A DNA stretch of 64,000 nt from Candidatus Litorirhabdus singularis (GTDB taxonomy: Bacteria; Pseudomonadota; Gammaproteobacteria; Pseudomonadales; Halieaceae), in NCBI RefSeq assembly GCF_026262625.1, contig NZ_SHNN01000001.1:1736001-1800000 (forward strand), in the 5' to 3' direction. The notes under the pieces are model-generated. The model was given only the letters and a program-made list of their open reading frames with translations, had not been told where the DNA came from and searched no databases. Below are positions 8,536-17,628 of this stretch, piece after piece; position 1 is the first letter of the stretch, and each line of letters opens with the position of its first letter. The translations under genes and the position numbers were made by a program.

Positions 8536-10809
8536 GTGGCTATGAATAGTGGTGCCAATTTTCGCTGGTGTCGGTTTGCCGGCTGCATATTGTTTGCATG
8601 CGCATTAAACCCCGTAGCAGATTCAATGGCGGAGTTTGAATCTGGCGCGACCGAGCGGCCCAGGGTCGGTCTGGTGTTGGCAGGGGGCGGGGCCAAGGGC
8701 GGCGCTCATGTGGGTGTGCTCAAAGTGCTCGAGGAGATACAGGTACCCATTGATTGTATTGCCGGTACCAGTATGGGTGCCTTGGTTGGGGCGGGTTATG
8801 CCTCCGGTATTCCCGCGGCTGAGCTGGAGGAGTTTGTCACCGGTATTGATTGGAAGTTGATCGTGGGTGGGCAGGGCAGGCGCAAACTGGAGCCTATTGA
8901 ACAGAAGCGCTCCGGGGTGACGTATAGTAACAATCTGGAGCTGGGCATCAAGGACGGAGCAGTCATGTTCCCCGGTGGTTTTGTCAGTACCAGTTCGATT
9001 GAGGACTTACTGCGCAGTTACGTCGCTCAGTCGCGTATGCAGCCCGATTTTGACCGACTGCCGATTCCGTTTCGAGCGGTGGCAACCGACATGGTTACCG
9101 GCGATATGGTCATTATCAAGCAGGGTGATCTCGCTACGGCTATGCGCGCGAGTATGGCCATCCCGGGTGCGTTCGCGCCGGTGATCACAGACACTCAGGT
9201 TTTGTCTGACGGTGGTATGGTGCGCAACATCCCGGTGGATGTTGCCCGCGATTTGTGTGCGGATCTGGTTATTGTGGTCAATCTGGTTGAGCCGGCAGTT
9301 GATGCATCACAGCTGCAGAGCGCCACGCAATTGGTCGGGCGCAGTATGGATGTGATGATTCGTGCCAACGAGGAACTGCAGCTGAACTCACTTGGCGCCG
9401 GCGATATTCGTATTGATGTGCATATGGGTGATATTGGAACCGCCGATTTCGAGAAAATCCCGGCCACCATACCTCTGGGCGAAGCTGCCGCTAGAGCGGT
9501 TGCCGACCAGCTAAGCGCGCTCGCGGTGCCGAAGGCACAATACCTGGCCTGGCGTGGTACGGTCACCTCAGGTCAGGAGATAAAGGCGCAACTGGCTGGT
9601 GTTCGTTTTGATGGGCTGGAGCGGGTCAATCCAGATTTTCTGGCCCAGCGCTCCCAAGTACGTGCCGGTGATACGGTTGATACGCAGGCTATTAGCGACG
9701 AAGCTCAGCGCATGTCTGCCCTTCAGGAATTTGAGTCGGTGGAGTATCGGCTGGAGGGCGACCCTGAGAATCCGACACTGGTGTGGCTGCCCAAGGAAAA
9801 GCGCGTAGGACCCAATTATCTGGAATTTGACCTCGGCTTATACGCTTCTGAAAAGGGAGACCTTGCGTTTTCTGTCTACGCTCAGCACAAGCGGACGTGG
9901 CTTAACGCGCTGGGCGCCCAATGGCGCAATGAGCTGCAGCTCGGCTACGACAGCTTTATATCTTCCCGTTTTTACCAGCCTTTGGAAGTCTCTCAGACTT
10001 TATTTGTGGAGCCACGACTGGCGTTAAGCAGGTCGACGGAGGACCTGTTCACCGATGGAGACCGGGTGGCCGTTTACCGTTTCGGGGATCTTGAAGGCGG
10101 CGCCGATCTGGGCCTCAATTTGGGCAACCTGAGCCAGGTTCGCCTCGGCTACTTGTATGCCAAGCGCGATATCAATGTTTCCACAGGTAATCCCGTTTTG
10201 CCTGAGGAGAAGGTGACAGATGCCGGTGTCCAATTCTCTTTCACCCTCGACAGCCGTGACAATTCTTTTAATCCGACCAGTGGCGTTGCTCTGGCACTGG
10301 AATTCTCGCAAAGCGATGAGTCTATGGGTGCAGATCGTGACTGGGAGCGACTGGAAGTAGGCGCGGCGACGGCCTTGCCGGTACGTAATGATGTTATCTG
10401 GTTGTCGGCGGCGGGCGGTACCAGTCTTGGTGGTGATCTGCCCGGAGATCGCTACTTCAAAATCGGCGGCCCGGGCAGTTTTCCCGGTTATCAGTTGGGA
10501 GAGGTCAGAACCGAGGAATACTGGACTGTGTCCACGAGCTATTTGTGGCAGGTGAAGGAGATTCTGTCGGTTCGCGGGCAGGCGTTGTATGCCGGTCTGG
10601 GGTTGCAGGCAGGCGAGTTTAACAACAGGCTCGATCTGGTTGATGACGGTGTTGTCTATGGTGGCTCGGTTTACTTTACCGGTCGGACTCCGGTTGGGCC
10701 TTTGACCGTTGGCGTGGGTGCCACTACGACCGACACCTACAGTCTATGGTTGGCTGTGGGTAGGCCCATTGGGCAGGGCACGATTCTGGAGCGAGGCATT
10801 TTTCGTTAG
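8536..10809 (+). CDS. patatin-like phospholipase with POTRA and outer-membrane barrel (type Vd autotransporter, PlpD-like)
   Basis: A protein of about 757 residues. After a signal peptide comes a patatin domain: oxyanion-hole GGGAKGG (about 50-56), nucleophile elbow GTSMG (about 77-81, Ser79) and the catalytic DGG (about 224). A POTRA-like region (about 330-410) then leads into an Omp85-type beta-barrel (about 430-757) rich in alternating aromatic strands. This order defines type Vd autotransporters such as PlpD, where the barrel carries the lipase to the surface. I chose GTG at 8536 because GGAG lies six bases before it; ATG at 8542 and ATG at 8503 are alternatives. It stands alone. Substrates are probably phospholipids. 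Confidence 0.88.
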   Translation: MAMNSGANFRWCRFAGCILFACALNPVADSMAEFESGATERPRVGLVLAGGGAKGGAHVGVLKVLEEIQVPIDCIAGTSMGALVGAGYASGIPAAELEEFVTGIDWKLIVGGQGRRKLEPIEQKRSGVTYSNNLELGIKDGAVMFPGGFVSTSSIEDLLRSYVAQSRMQPDFDRLPIPFRAVATDMVTGDMVIIKQGDLATAMRASMAIPGAFAPVITDTQVLSDGGMVRNIPVDVARDLCADLVIVVNLVEPAVDASQLQSATQLVGRSMDVMIRANEELQLNSLGAGDIRIDVHMGDIGTADFEKIPATIPLGEAAARAVADQLSALAVPKAQYLAWRGTVTSGQEIKAQLAGVRFDGLERVNPDFLAQRSQVRAGDTVDTQAISDEAQRMSALQEFESVEYRLEGDPENPTLVWLPKEKRVGPNYLEFDLGLYASEKGDLAFSVYAQHKRTWLNALGAQWRNELQLGYDSFISSRFYQPLEVSQTLFVEPRLALSRSTEDLFTDGDRVAVYRFGDLEGGADLGLNLGNLSQVRLGYLYAKRDINVSTGNPVLPEEKVTDAGVQFSFTLDSRDNSFNPTSGVALALEFSQSDESMGADRDWERLEVGAATALPVRNDVIWLSAAGGTSLGGDLPGDRYFKIGGPGSFPGYQLGEVRTEEYWTVSTSYLWQVKEILSVRGQALYAGLGLQAGEFNNRLDLVDDGVVYGGSVYFTGRTPVGPLTVGVGATTTDTYSLWLAVGRPIGQGTILERGIFR

Positions 10810-10931
10810 ATCGCTGCCAGCAGGTCACTGTAGCGGTAGAGCCGCCCCTCGGGTATCTGTAGGCGGCAGTGATCACTGACCGTCCAAGCAGGGGTTAGCA
10901 ATCTGCGCGAGTCACGAGGAGACTTAACCAT

Positions 10932-12335
10932 ATGGATTCTGCCTTAACGCCAGAGAAAGAAGCTTTACGCCCCTCGCGGGTGGATTCCGACATCATGATC
11001 CTCGATGTTCAGACTATCAAGGACCTTGAAATTTTCCACACGGATGGAGAAGGTGCGAGCCTCTTCCAGCTTTGTAATCTTGCGCAATCTGAAGGTGGTG
11101 CGAGGGCTCTGCGCAGGCGAATGGAACGTCCCTGGTCCAATGCCGCGCGTATCACCGCAACACAGGAATCCATTACCTTCATTCTCGCGCATCGGCAAGC
11201 TTTCAGGAAGCTACCCCCCGCTTATCTTGCTGGCCGAGCTGAGCATTATGCTGAAGAAATTTTGCCGAGCGTGACACAGGAAAATGTACTGGAGTTTGGC
11301 CTTGGTGCCCTTTCACTATGGGCCAATAACAACAGGCACTATTCTGCGATTGTGTACGGGGTTCAGATCTCCTGCAAACTCATTGTTGCGCTACGGAGTT
11401 TCGCTAAACAGCTCGAACTGGCATCGCCTGTTGGTGAGTTGGCGCCTCTATTGGAGGAAATGAGTGCACTGCTCGACCTTCCAAGACTGTTGCAGATTTC
11501 TGATGATGATACTGGGCGACGGCTCTGGAAGGTGCTGCGCCTTGATCAGGTGTTCAGGCTACACGAGAAGGGAACGATGGTCCGTTTGCTGCAGCTTGTC
11601 TCCGAGATCGACGCGCTCGTAGCGATGGCGGATGCTACCGACAAGAATGGATTTATTTTGCCGAATATCGAGAAGGGGCCGCTTCGAGTTCATGCCGAGG
11701 GACTGGTTCACCCATTTGTACAGAACGCAGTTGCCAATCCGGTAGAGCTTAATCAGAAGCGCCGAGTGTTGTTCCTGACTGGGCCCAACATGGCCGGTAA
11801 GACGACTTATCTGCGTGCCTTTGCCGCGGCATGTTACTTTGCGCATTTAGGCATGGGTGTGCCGGCTAGAAATTTTAGCTTTGTTCCAGCGCAACGGCTG
11901 TTTAGCTCGATTTCTCTAAGTGATGACCTGAGTAGCGGTATCAGCTATTTCCGTGCTGAAGCATTGCGAATCAGGGCTGTCGCACAAGCAGTTGCAGAAG
12001 GCTACCGGGTCGTGGCGATCATGGACGAACCTTTCAAGGGGACGAATGTGAAGGACGCATTTGATGCATCGTTAGCCGTTCTGGAACGTTTTGCGGCCAA
12101 GGAAGATTGCCTGTTTATGTTCTCATCGCATCTGATCGAACTGAGTGAGCAGCTGAGCATCACCGATGAGATTGACTGCCGTAATTTTGAAGCGGAAGAG
12201 GGTGAGGGGCGTCTTCGCTTCGACTACCTGTTGCGTAGGGGCGTTTCGACTCAGAGACTTGGTATGCGGGTATTGCACGAAGAGGGTGTATTTGACTTGC
12301 TGGATGGACATTCAAAGGGGGAGAAGAGTGAGTGA
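10932..12335 (+). CDS. MutS-related ATPase lacking the mismatch-recognition domain
   Basis: A 467-residue protein. The C-terminal half is the MutS ABC-type ATPase: Walker A GPNMAGKTTYLR (about residue 280), a signature region around LSDDLSSGISYF, and Walker B VVAIMDEPFKGTN. The N-terminal half is helical and resembles the MutS core (domain III). Mismatch-reading domain I, the connector and the Smr domain of MutS2 are absent, so it is unlikely to be a normal mismatch sensor. It belongs to the group of short MutS-related proteins of uncertain function. Its stop overlaps by eight bases a small open frame that has a strong ribosome binding site. Confidence 0.8.
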   Translation: MDSALTPEKEALRPSRVDSDIMILDVQTIKDLEIFHTDGEGASLFQLCNLAQSEGGARALRRRMERPWSNAARITATQESITFILAHRQAFRKLPPAYLAGRAEHYAEEILPSVTQENVLEFGLGALSLWANNNRHYSAIVYGVQISCKLIVALRSFAKQLELASPVGELAPLLEEMSALLDLPRLLQISDDDTGRRLWKVLRLDQVFRLHEKGTMVRLLQLVSEIDALVAMADATDKNGFILPNIEKGPLRVHAEGLVHPFVQNAVANPVELNQKRRVLFLTGPNMAGKTTYLRAFAAACYFAHLGMGVPARNFSFVPAQRLFSSISLSDDLSSGISYFRAEALRIRAVAQAVAEGYRVVAIMDEPFKGTNVKDAFDASLAVLERFAAKEDCLFMFSSHLIELSEQLSITDEIDCRNFEAEEGEGRLRFDYLLRRGVSTQRLGMRVLHEEGVFDLLDGHSKGEKSE

Positions 12336-12498
12336 TGATAAGTTGAGTCGCCCAACCGGTAGTGAAAAGCTAAGAAGTTACCGCGTGGCGCATCGCGAGC
12401 TCATTCCCGAAGCGATACGCAACACCAGCTACTATGAAAATAACCGGGCGGTTTCGCTGCGGGCCATTTCCGTGAGGCTATGGCCATTGCACAATTGA
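12328..12498 (+). CDS. small coupled open reading frame, possibly a truncated gene
   Basis: Starting at GTG 12328, a 56-codon frame overlaps the MutS-related gene by eight bases and is preceded by GGGGAG at good spacing, an arrangement typical of translational coupling. The product is basic, with YRVAHRELIPEAIRNTS and no recognised domain. It ends one base before the stop of the convergent Lrp gene. In related loci a second, full-length partner might be expected; here the frame may be the 5' remnant of one. I do not recognise the family. Confidence 0.4.
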   Translation: MSDDKLSRPTGSEKLRSYRVAHRELIPEAIRNTSYYENNRAVSLRAISVRLWPLHN

Positions 12499-12499
12499 G

Positions 12500-12979
12500 T
12501 CAGGGTGATGACTGCGCCTTTGGCAGAGGTAGTTCGGTGTTGTAGACCACCTGTTTGAGGGCAAAGCTCGATTGTATATTTGCCACCCCTGGAATGCGCG
12601 TAAGTTTGTCGGCGAGAAAGCGTTCATAGGCTTGTAAATCAGGCGCCACGACTCGCACCAGATAATCTGAACTACCGGTCATCAGGTAACACTCCATCAC
12701 TTCGGGATATGAACTAATCCGTTGCTCAAACTCCTCTAGTCCCATACGTTCCTGGCGGACTAATGACACGTTAACGAAAATGGAAATAGGCAACCCGACC
12801 GCGCTGGCGTCCACGATGCCCGCATAGCGCTTGATGACACCTTCTCTTTCCAGCGCCTTGACGCGCCGCAAGCAGGGAGAGGGCGACAGGCCGACGATTT
12901 CGGCCAGATCAATATTGCTGATGCGGGCATTGTTCTGGATGTGGTGAAGAATCTGGTAGTCTGTTCGATCTAGCTTCAT
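12500..12979 (-). CDS. Lrp/AsnC family transcriptional regulator
   Basis: A 159-residue regulator. The N-terminal helix-turn-helix is LDRTDYQILHHIQNNARISN and DLAEIVGLSPSPCLRRVKAL. The C-terminal part is the RAM ligand-binding domain with GSSDYLVRVVAPDLQAYERF. Lrp-type regulators bind amino acids and form octamers. It is divergent from a homodimeric 2-oxoacid dehydrogenase E1 gene, and the shared intergenic region holds a palindrome. In Pseudomonas putida the Lrp-type MdeR lies beside mdeB, an AceE-like 2-oxobutyrate dehydrogenase gene. By that analogy this protein probably controls the neighbour in response to an amino acid. Confidence 0.88.
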   Translation of the reverse strand: MKLDRTDYQILHHIQNNARISNIDLAEIVGLSPSPCLRRVKALEREGVIKRYAGIVDASAVGLPISIFVNVSLVRQERMGLEEFEQRISSYPEVMECYLMTGSSDYLVRVVAPDLQAYERFLADKLTRIPGVANIQSSFALKQVVYNTELPLPKAQSSP

Positions 12980-13027
12980 TTGGCATATCAGTCTAATATT
13001 TCAGAGAATATATACTTATAATTGCTA

Positions 13028-13053
13028 AATGTCCCCAATCATTGGGCATATTT
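13028..13053. promoter_or_regulatory. palindromic operator candidate between lrp-like and E1 genes
   Basis: The core CCCAAT-C-ATTGGG (13034-13046) is a perfect inverted repeat, flanked by AAATGTC and CATATTT that are partly symmetric. It lies midway between the divergent genes, about 75 bases before the E1 start, where an Lrp-type regulator would bind. Confidence 0.5.
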
Positions 13054-13122
13054 GCAATCGATAACTCGGCTTGATCTCTATACTAGGGGTATCTAAACAG
13101 TTTCCAGCCCCCCCTGGATCGA

Positions 13123-15813
13123 GTGAGTAAAAGTATGTCAGAACAGCCATTTCCGGGCTATATAGATGAGTTGGCAGAAGATCGCAATGAGTGGATCGAG
13201 TCGCTGGAAAACATCTACCGCGAATATGGAGAAGCGGGGGTGCGCGATATTCTGCGTTCCTTGCAAAACCATGTACTAACGCGCGGTATTGCGCTCAGTG
13301 AGGCAACTCTGAATACACCCTATGTAAATACCATTCCTCCCTCTGAGCAGGCGCCATACCCGGGCAATATTGCGTTGGAGAAACGGATCGAAAACATCAT
13401 TCGCTGGAACGCGATGGCGATGGTGTTACAGGCGGTGGATCAAGGCAGGGGTGTCGGTGGGCATATTGCCACCTATGCGTCGGCTGCCACCATGCTGGAA
13501 GTGGGTTTTCAGCACTTCTTCAGGAGTCGCTCGGAGGACTATGGTGGTGATCTGGTGATGCCGCAGCCTCATGCCGCGCCGGGTATCTATGCGCGGGCAT
13601 TTCTCGAAGGCAGATTCGACGGCAAACGCTTGGCTAATTACCGCCGTGAACTGGCAGATGGAGGTGGTTTGTCCTCCTATCCCCATCCGCGTTCCATGCC
13701 CGATTTCTGGCAGTTACCTAATGCCAGCATGGGCCTCTCCACGCCCACTGCCATCTATCAGGCGCGGTTTGCCAAGTACCTGGAAAACAGAGGGTTGAAG
13801 CCACGTACCGGGGGGAAGATATGGTGCTATGTCGGCGATGGCGAGTCCGACGAGCCGGAAGTACTGGGTACTATTAATATTGCCGCGCGGGACAAGCTCG
13901 ACAATCTGGTACTGATCGTGAATTGTAACTTGCAGCGCCTGGATGGCCCGGTGCGGGGTAACGGCAAAATCATTCAGGAGTTGGAGCGTTCGTTCCGTGG
14001 CGCCGATTGGAATGTGATCAAGGTTATTTGGGGCAGCGGCTGGGATGGTTTGTTGGCCCAGGATACTGAGGGCATTCTGCGTCAACGCATGGAAGATTGT
14101 GTGGATGGAGATTACCAGCGCTATTCCATTATGGCTGGGGATGCCCAACGTGAGCATTGGGTCGACGGTGACCCGGCGCTGGAGCAGATGATGAATTCGC
14201 TGACCAACGAAGAGCTAAGAGAGATCAAGCGCGGAGGCCAGGACCCGAAGAAAATTTTTGCCGCTTACCAGCGCGCTGCAACAGCGCAGGACAAGCCCAC
14301 GGTTATTCTGATTAAAACCGTAAAGGGCGACGGCATGGGTGAATCTGCTCAGGGCCGCAACACCGCTCACCAGAAGAAAAACCTCAATGCCGAAGAGCGC
14401 CTGCAACTGGCCTCGGATTATGCGATTCCATTATCAGAATCTGAAATCAAGGCAGCGGCCTTTTACCGGCCCGCCGAAGACAGTGCAGAAATGGTCTATT
14501 TACAGCAGCAGCGTGAAAACTTGGGTGGCTACCTGCCGCAACGAACTGTCGAGTGTCCGCCGCTGCAGGCGCCAAGCCTGGATACCCTCAGAACATTTCT
14601 GCAGGGCACTGGAGAGCGTGAGGCATCTACCACTATGGCAGTGGTACGAATGCTGGGGGTGTTAATGAAGGATGCTGAGCTGGGGAAATATATCGTGCCG
14701 ATTGTGCCTGATGAGGCACGCACCTTTGGAATGGACGGCCTATTCAAGGTTAATGGAATTTATTCCCCCGAGGGTCAGAATTACACTCCGGTCGATGCCG
14801 AAAGTCTGCTGTCATACCGAGAGGCTACCGACGGACAGATTTTGCAGGAGGGCATTTGCGAAACCGGTGCCATGGCATCATTTTTGGCGGCGGGTACCGC
14901 CTATGCGGTGCATGGCGTGCCCACCATACCCTTTTACATATTTTATTCTATGTTCGGTTTTCAGCGCGTCGGCGATATGATTTGGTCCTGCGCCGATATG
15001 ATGTGTCGTGGTTTTCTGCTGGGTGGCACTGCCGGTCGTACTACGCTTAACGGAGAAGGCCTGCAGCATCAAGATGGACACTCTCATGTGCTCGCCAGCA
15101 CCGTGCCCAACCTTAAGAGCTATGACCCTGCCTTTGCCTATGAGCTGGCGATAATTGTGCGCGATGGCATTTATCGTATGTATGAACTGCAAGAGAATAT
15201 TTTCTATTACCTGACAGTCTACAACGAGAACCATGTCATGCCCGCCATGGCTAGCGACACAGGCGTTGACGAGGGCGTCTTGCGCGGCGCCTATTGTTGG
15301 CAGCGCAGTACAGCGTCGGGGCCAGAAGTGCATTTGCTGGCCAGCGGTTCGATTATGCAGCAGGCTATTGCTGCGGCGCAGCATCTGCAGCAATTGGGTT
15401 ACGCGGCGCATATCTGGAGCATAACCAGCTATACGGAGCTAGCTCGTGAGGCTGAAGCTTGCGAGCGCTATAACCGTTTACACCCTTTGGCGCAGCAGCA
15501 GGTGCCCTACATCCAACAATTATTTGCTGATGTTTCCGCGCCGGTTGTTGCCGTCTCTGATTATATGAAGGCATTACCTAATAGTATTGCGCGTTGGATG
15601 CCGCCGACTTATACGGTGCTTGGTACCGATGGATATGGTTTGAGCGAGTCGCGAGCAGCGTTGCGTGATCATTTTGAAATATGCCAGCGCCATATTGTGC
15701 AAGCAACGCTGGTGTCGCTGCACGAAATGGGGTCGCTGTCTGATGCTGAGTTGAAGCAAGCGATGCGCAGTCTCGACATAGATGCTGATAAACCAGACCC
15801 TGCTCTGCGTTGA
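13123..15813 (+). CDS. homodimeric 2-oxoacid (pyruvate or 2-oxobutyrate) dehydrogenase E1 component
   Basis: An 896-residue protein aligned along its length with AceE. Landmarks include YVNTIPPSEQAPYPGN, HIATYASAATMLEVGFQHFFR, the thiamine diphosphate segment GDGESDEPE ... NCNLQRLDGPV, and a transketolase-type second half with GEGLQHQDGHSHV. It decarboxylates a 2-oxoacid and passes the acyl group to a lipoyl E2. No E2 or E3 gene is adjacent, unlike the main aceEF operon, and the neighbour is an Lrp regulator. That fits an accessory MdeB-like 2-oxobutyrate dehydrogenase using the shared E2/E3. Start could be GTG 13123 or ATG 13135. Confidence 0.87.
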   Translation: MSKSMSEQPFPGYIDELAEDRNEWIESLENIYREYGEAGVRDILRSLQNHVLTRGIALSEATLNTPYVNTIPPSEQAPYPGNIALEKRIENIIRWNAMAMVLQAVDQGRGVGGHIATYASAATMLEVGFQHFFRSRSEDYGGDLVMPQPHAAPGIYARAFLEGRFDGKRLANYRRELADGGGLSSYPHPRSMPDFWQLPNASMGLSTPTAIYQARFAKYLENRGLKPRTGGKIWCYVGDGESDEPEVLGTINIAARDKLDNLVLIVNCNLQRLDGPVRGNGKIIQELERSFRGADWNVIKVIWGSGWDGLLAQDTEGILRQRMEDCVDGDYQRYSIMAGDAQREHWVDGDPALEQMMNSLTNEELREIKRGGQDPKKIFAAYQRAATAQDKPTVILIKTVKGDGMGESAQGRNTAHQKKNLNAEERLQLASDYAIPLSESEIKAAAFYRPAEDSAEMVYLQQQRENLGGYLPQRTVECPPLQAPSLDTLRTFLQGTGEREASTTMAVVRMLGVLMKDAELGKYIVPIVPDEARTFGMDGLFKVNGIYSPEGQNYTPVDAESLLSYREATDGQILQEGICETGAMASFLAAGTAYAVHGVPTIPFYIFYSMFGFQRVGDMIWSCADMMCRGFLLGGTAGRTTLNGEGLQHQDGHSHVLASTVPNLKSYDPAFAYELAIIVRDGIYRMYELQENIFYYLTVYNENHVMPAMASDTGVDEGVLRGAYCWQRSTASGPEVHLLASGSIMQQAIAAAQHLQQLGYAAHIWSITSYTELAREAEACERYNRLHPLAQQQVPYIQQLFADVSAPVVAVSDYMKALPNSIARWMPPTYTVLGTDGYGLSESRAALRDHFEICQRHIVQATLVSLHEMGSLSDAELKQAMRSLDIDADKPDPALR

Positions 15814-15885
15814 AAAATCTGCGATAGATATGTCAGTACCGCTCTGAGAGATCTATGGAGGCTCGGTCTTGTAGCAGAGGTAGCG

Positions 15886-17331
15886 ATGGTGCAATCTAGG
15901 CCTATGACTCAGAGCCTATTTTTTTTGTTGTTACATCTATTGGCGGTAGGGGCGGTTGTAGTTCGTATCCTGCTACGACCGCATCGAGAGCCGGCCGCTC
16001 GCCTTGCCTGGTTAGCGGTGGTAGGGTCTTTGCCAGTGCTTGGCGTCCTGGCCTATCTGCTGCTGGGTGAGACCAATATAGGGCGACGCAATCGCAACTC
16101 TATGGATAAAGCAATCGAGGAGCTTCCGCAGCCGATCACCGTGGATGACCCTCTCGTGCAAGTGCCTCCAAATTATATGCATTTGTTTCGTGTCGGAACA
16201 TCGATCAGCGGTTTCCGGCCGGTAGCGGGCAATCACGCGGAGCTGATGGCTGACTCCAACGCTACCATCCAGCATATGGTCGCCGATATTGACGCTGCCA
16301 CGGAGCAGGTTAACCTGCTGTTTTACATCTGGCTTACGGATAACAACGGCAGCAGGATGGCGGAAGCACTCAAGCGCGCGGCCGGCCGGGGAGTGACTTG
16401 TCGTGCCATGGTGGACGCTCTGGGTTCCCGTGCGTTGTTGAGATCGCGTTTGTGGCGCGAAATGGCTGAGTCTGGTGTAAAAACAGCCGTGGCGTTGCCT
16501 CTGGGTAATCCTCTGCTACGACCTCTGCAGGGCCGCATAGACCTGCGCAATCATCGCAAGATTCTGGTAATCGATGGCCGGGTGACTTTCTGCGGCAGCC
16601 AGAATTGCGCCGACCCTGAATTTCGGGTCAAGGCAAAGTACGCACCTTGGGTGGATTCAGTGATTCGTCTAACCGGGCCTGTCGTGCGCCAAAACCAGTT
16701 GCTCTTCGCCACCGACTGGATGACTTACACGGGAGAAGACCTGCATGCTCACAGTGAGCAAACAACTCCTGCGTTAGCCGGTAATACTGTAGCCCAGGTC
16801 GTGGCGAGCGGCCCGACCCTTCGGCATTCGGCAATGTCGGAGATGTTTGAGTCACTGATCTTCGGTGCCCGCGAAGAATTGGTGATTTCTACCCCCTACT
16901 ATGTGCCCGACCAATCGATGCAGAGCGCTCTATGTGCTGCGGCTTATCGTGGCGTCCACACTACGCTCATATTGCCAGCGAGAAACGATTCGATTGAAGT
17001 GGCGGCCGCCAGCCGCAGTTATTATGCCGATTTGCTCGATGCGGGGGTGGAACTGCTTGAGTATGAGGGTGGCCTGTTGCACAGCAAGACATTGACCCTG
17101 GATGGCCAGATTACTCTGATTGGCTCGGCTAACATGGATCGGCGTAGCTTTGACCTGAATTATGAGAACAATATATTGCTGTATGACCCAGAGCTCACAC
17201 GAACTATTCGAGAACGTCAGCAGGTTTATATAGATAGTTCGATAGTAGTGTCAAAACAGGCAGTAGAAAACTGGTCTCTCGGCCGACGATTGTGGAACAA
17301 TTCAATCGCCATCTTGGGGCCGGTACTATAA
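15886..17331 (+). CDS. cls: cardiolipin synthase (phospholipase D family)
   Basis: A 481-residue membrane enzyme that joins two phosphatidylglycerol molecules to cardiolipin and glycerol. Two N-terminal membrane segments (about 8-25 and 40-60) are separated by RILLRPHREPAARLAW. Two HKD motifs follow: HRKILVIDG (about 222) and HSKTLTLDG (about 398), the second with GSANMDRRSFDLNYE, a cardiolipin synthase hallmark. Length matches ClsA-type enzymes. AGAGG stands at good spacing before ATG 15886. The gene starts about 70 bases after the E1 gene; no functional link is evident. Confidence 0.92.
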   Translation: MVQSRPMTQSLFFLLLHLLAVGAVVVRILLRPHREPAARLAWLAVVGSLPVLGVLAYLLLGETNIGRRNRNSMDKAIEELPQPITVDDPLVQVPPNYMHLFRVGTSISGFRPVAGNHAELMADSNATIQHMVADIDAATEQVNLLFYIWLTDNNGSRMAEALKRAAGRGVTCRAMVDALGSRALLRSRLWREMAESGVKTAVALPLGNPLLRPLQGRIDLRNHRKILVIDGRVTFCGSQNCADPEFRVKAKYAPWVDSVIRLTGPVVRQNQLLFATDWMTYTGEDLHAHSEQTTPALAGNTVAQVVASGPTLRHSAMSEMFESLIFGAREELVISTPYYVPDQSMQSALCAAAYRGVHTTLILPARNDSIEVAAASRSYYADLLDAGVELLEYEGGLLHSKTLTLDGQITLIGSANMDRRSFDLNYENNILLYDPELTRTIRERQQVYIDSSIVVSKQAVENWSLGRRLWNNSIAILGPVL

Positions 17332-17362
17332 CGCTAGCGCCTTTAAGTGGCGTGCATTTTAC

Positions 17363-17605
17363 GGGACCGTCAAGTTAAGTTGTGAATTTCGGTGGCAGCG
17401 GGGGACGAGCACATACAAACGCCACCGATTCTCTCCTTAGATCATCAGTGAGCGGTCGTACACTACTGTTGATTCAATCTTAGCCATGGCCGCTGTGTAT
17501 GCCTTTTTCAATACAGGCAGGCACCTGGTTCGCGCTAACGACTACCGTGACCTTAGGTCGGTGCGCTTACAGAATGTGGCAGGGCGGTTGCTTGATCTTC
17601 AAGTA
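17363..17605 (+). mobile_element. decayed IS6-like element (N- and C-terminal transposase fragments)
   Basis: The left end GGGACCGTCAAGTTAAG resembles the terminal repeat. From 17420 a broken frame reads RHRFSP-stop-IIS and, after a shift, AVVHYC-stop-FNLSH. From 17495 another reads VYAFFNTGRHLVRANDYRDL, the C-terminal region. The central catalytic part is missing. It fills the gap between cls and the next gene. Confidence 0.6.
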
Positions 17606-17628
17606 ATGACTTCAGCGGTTTTCTGAAG

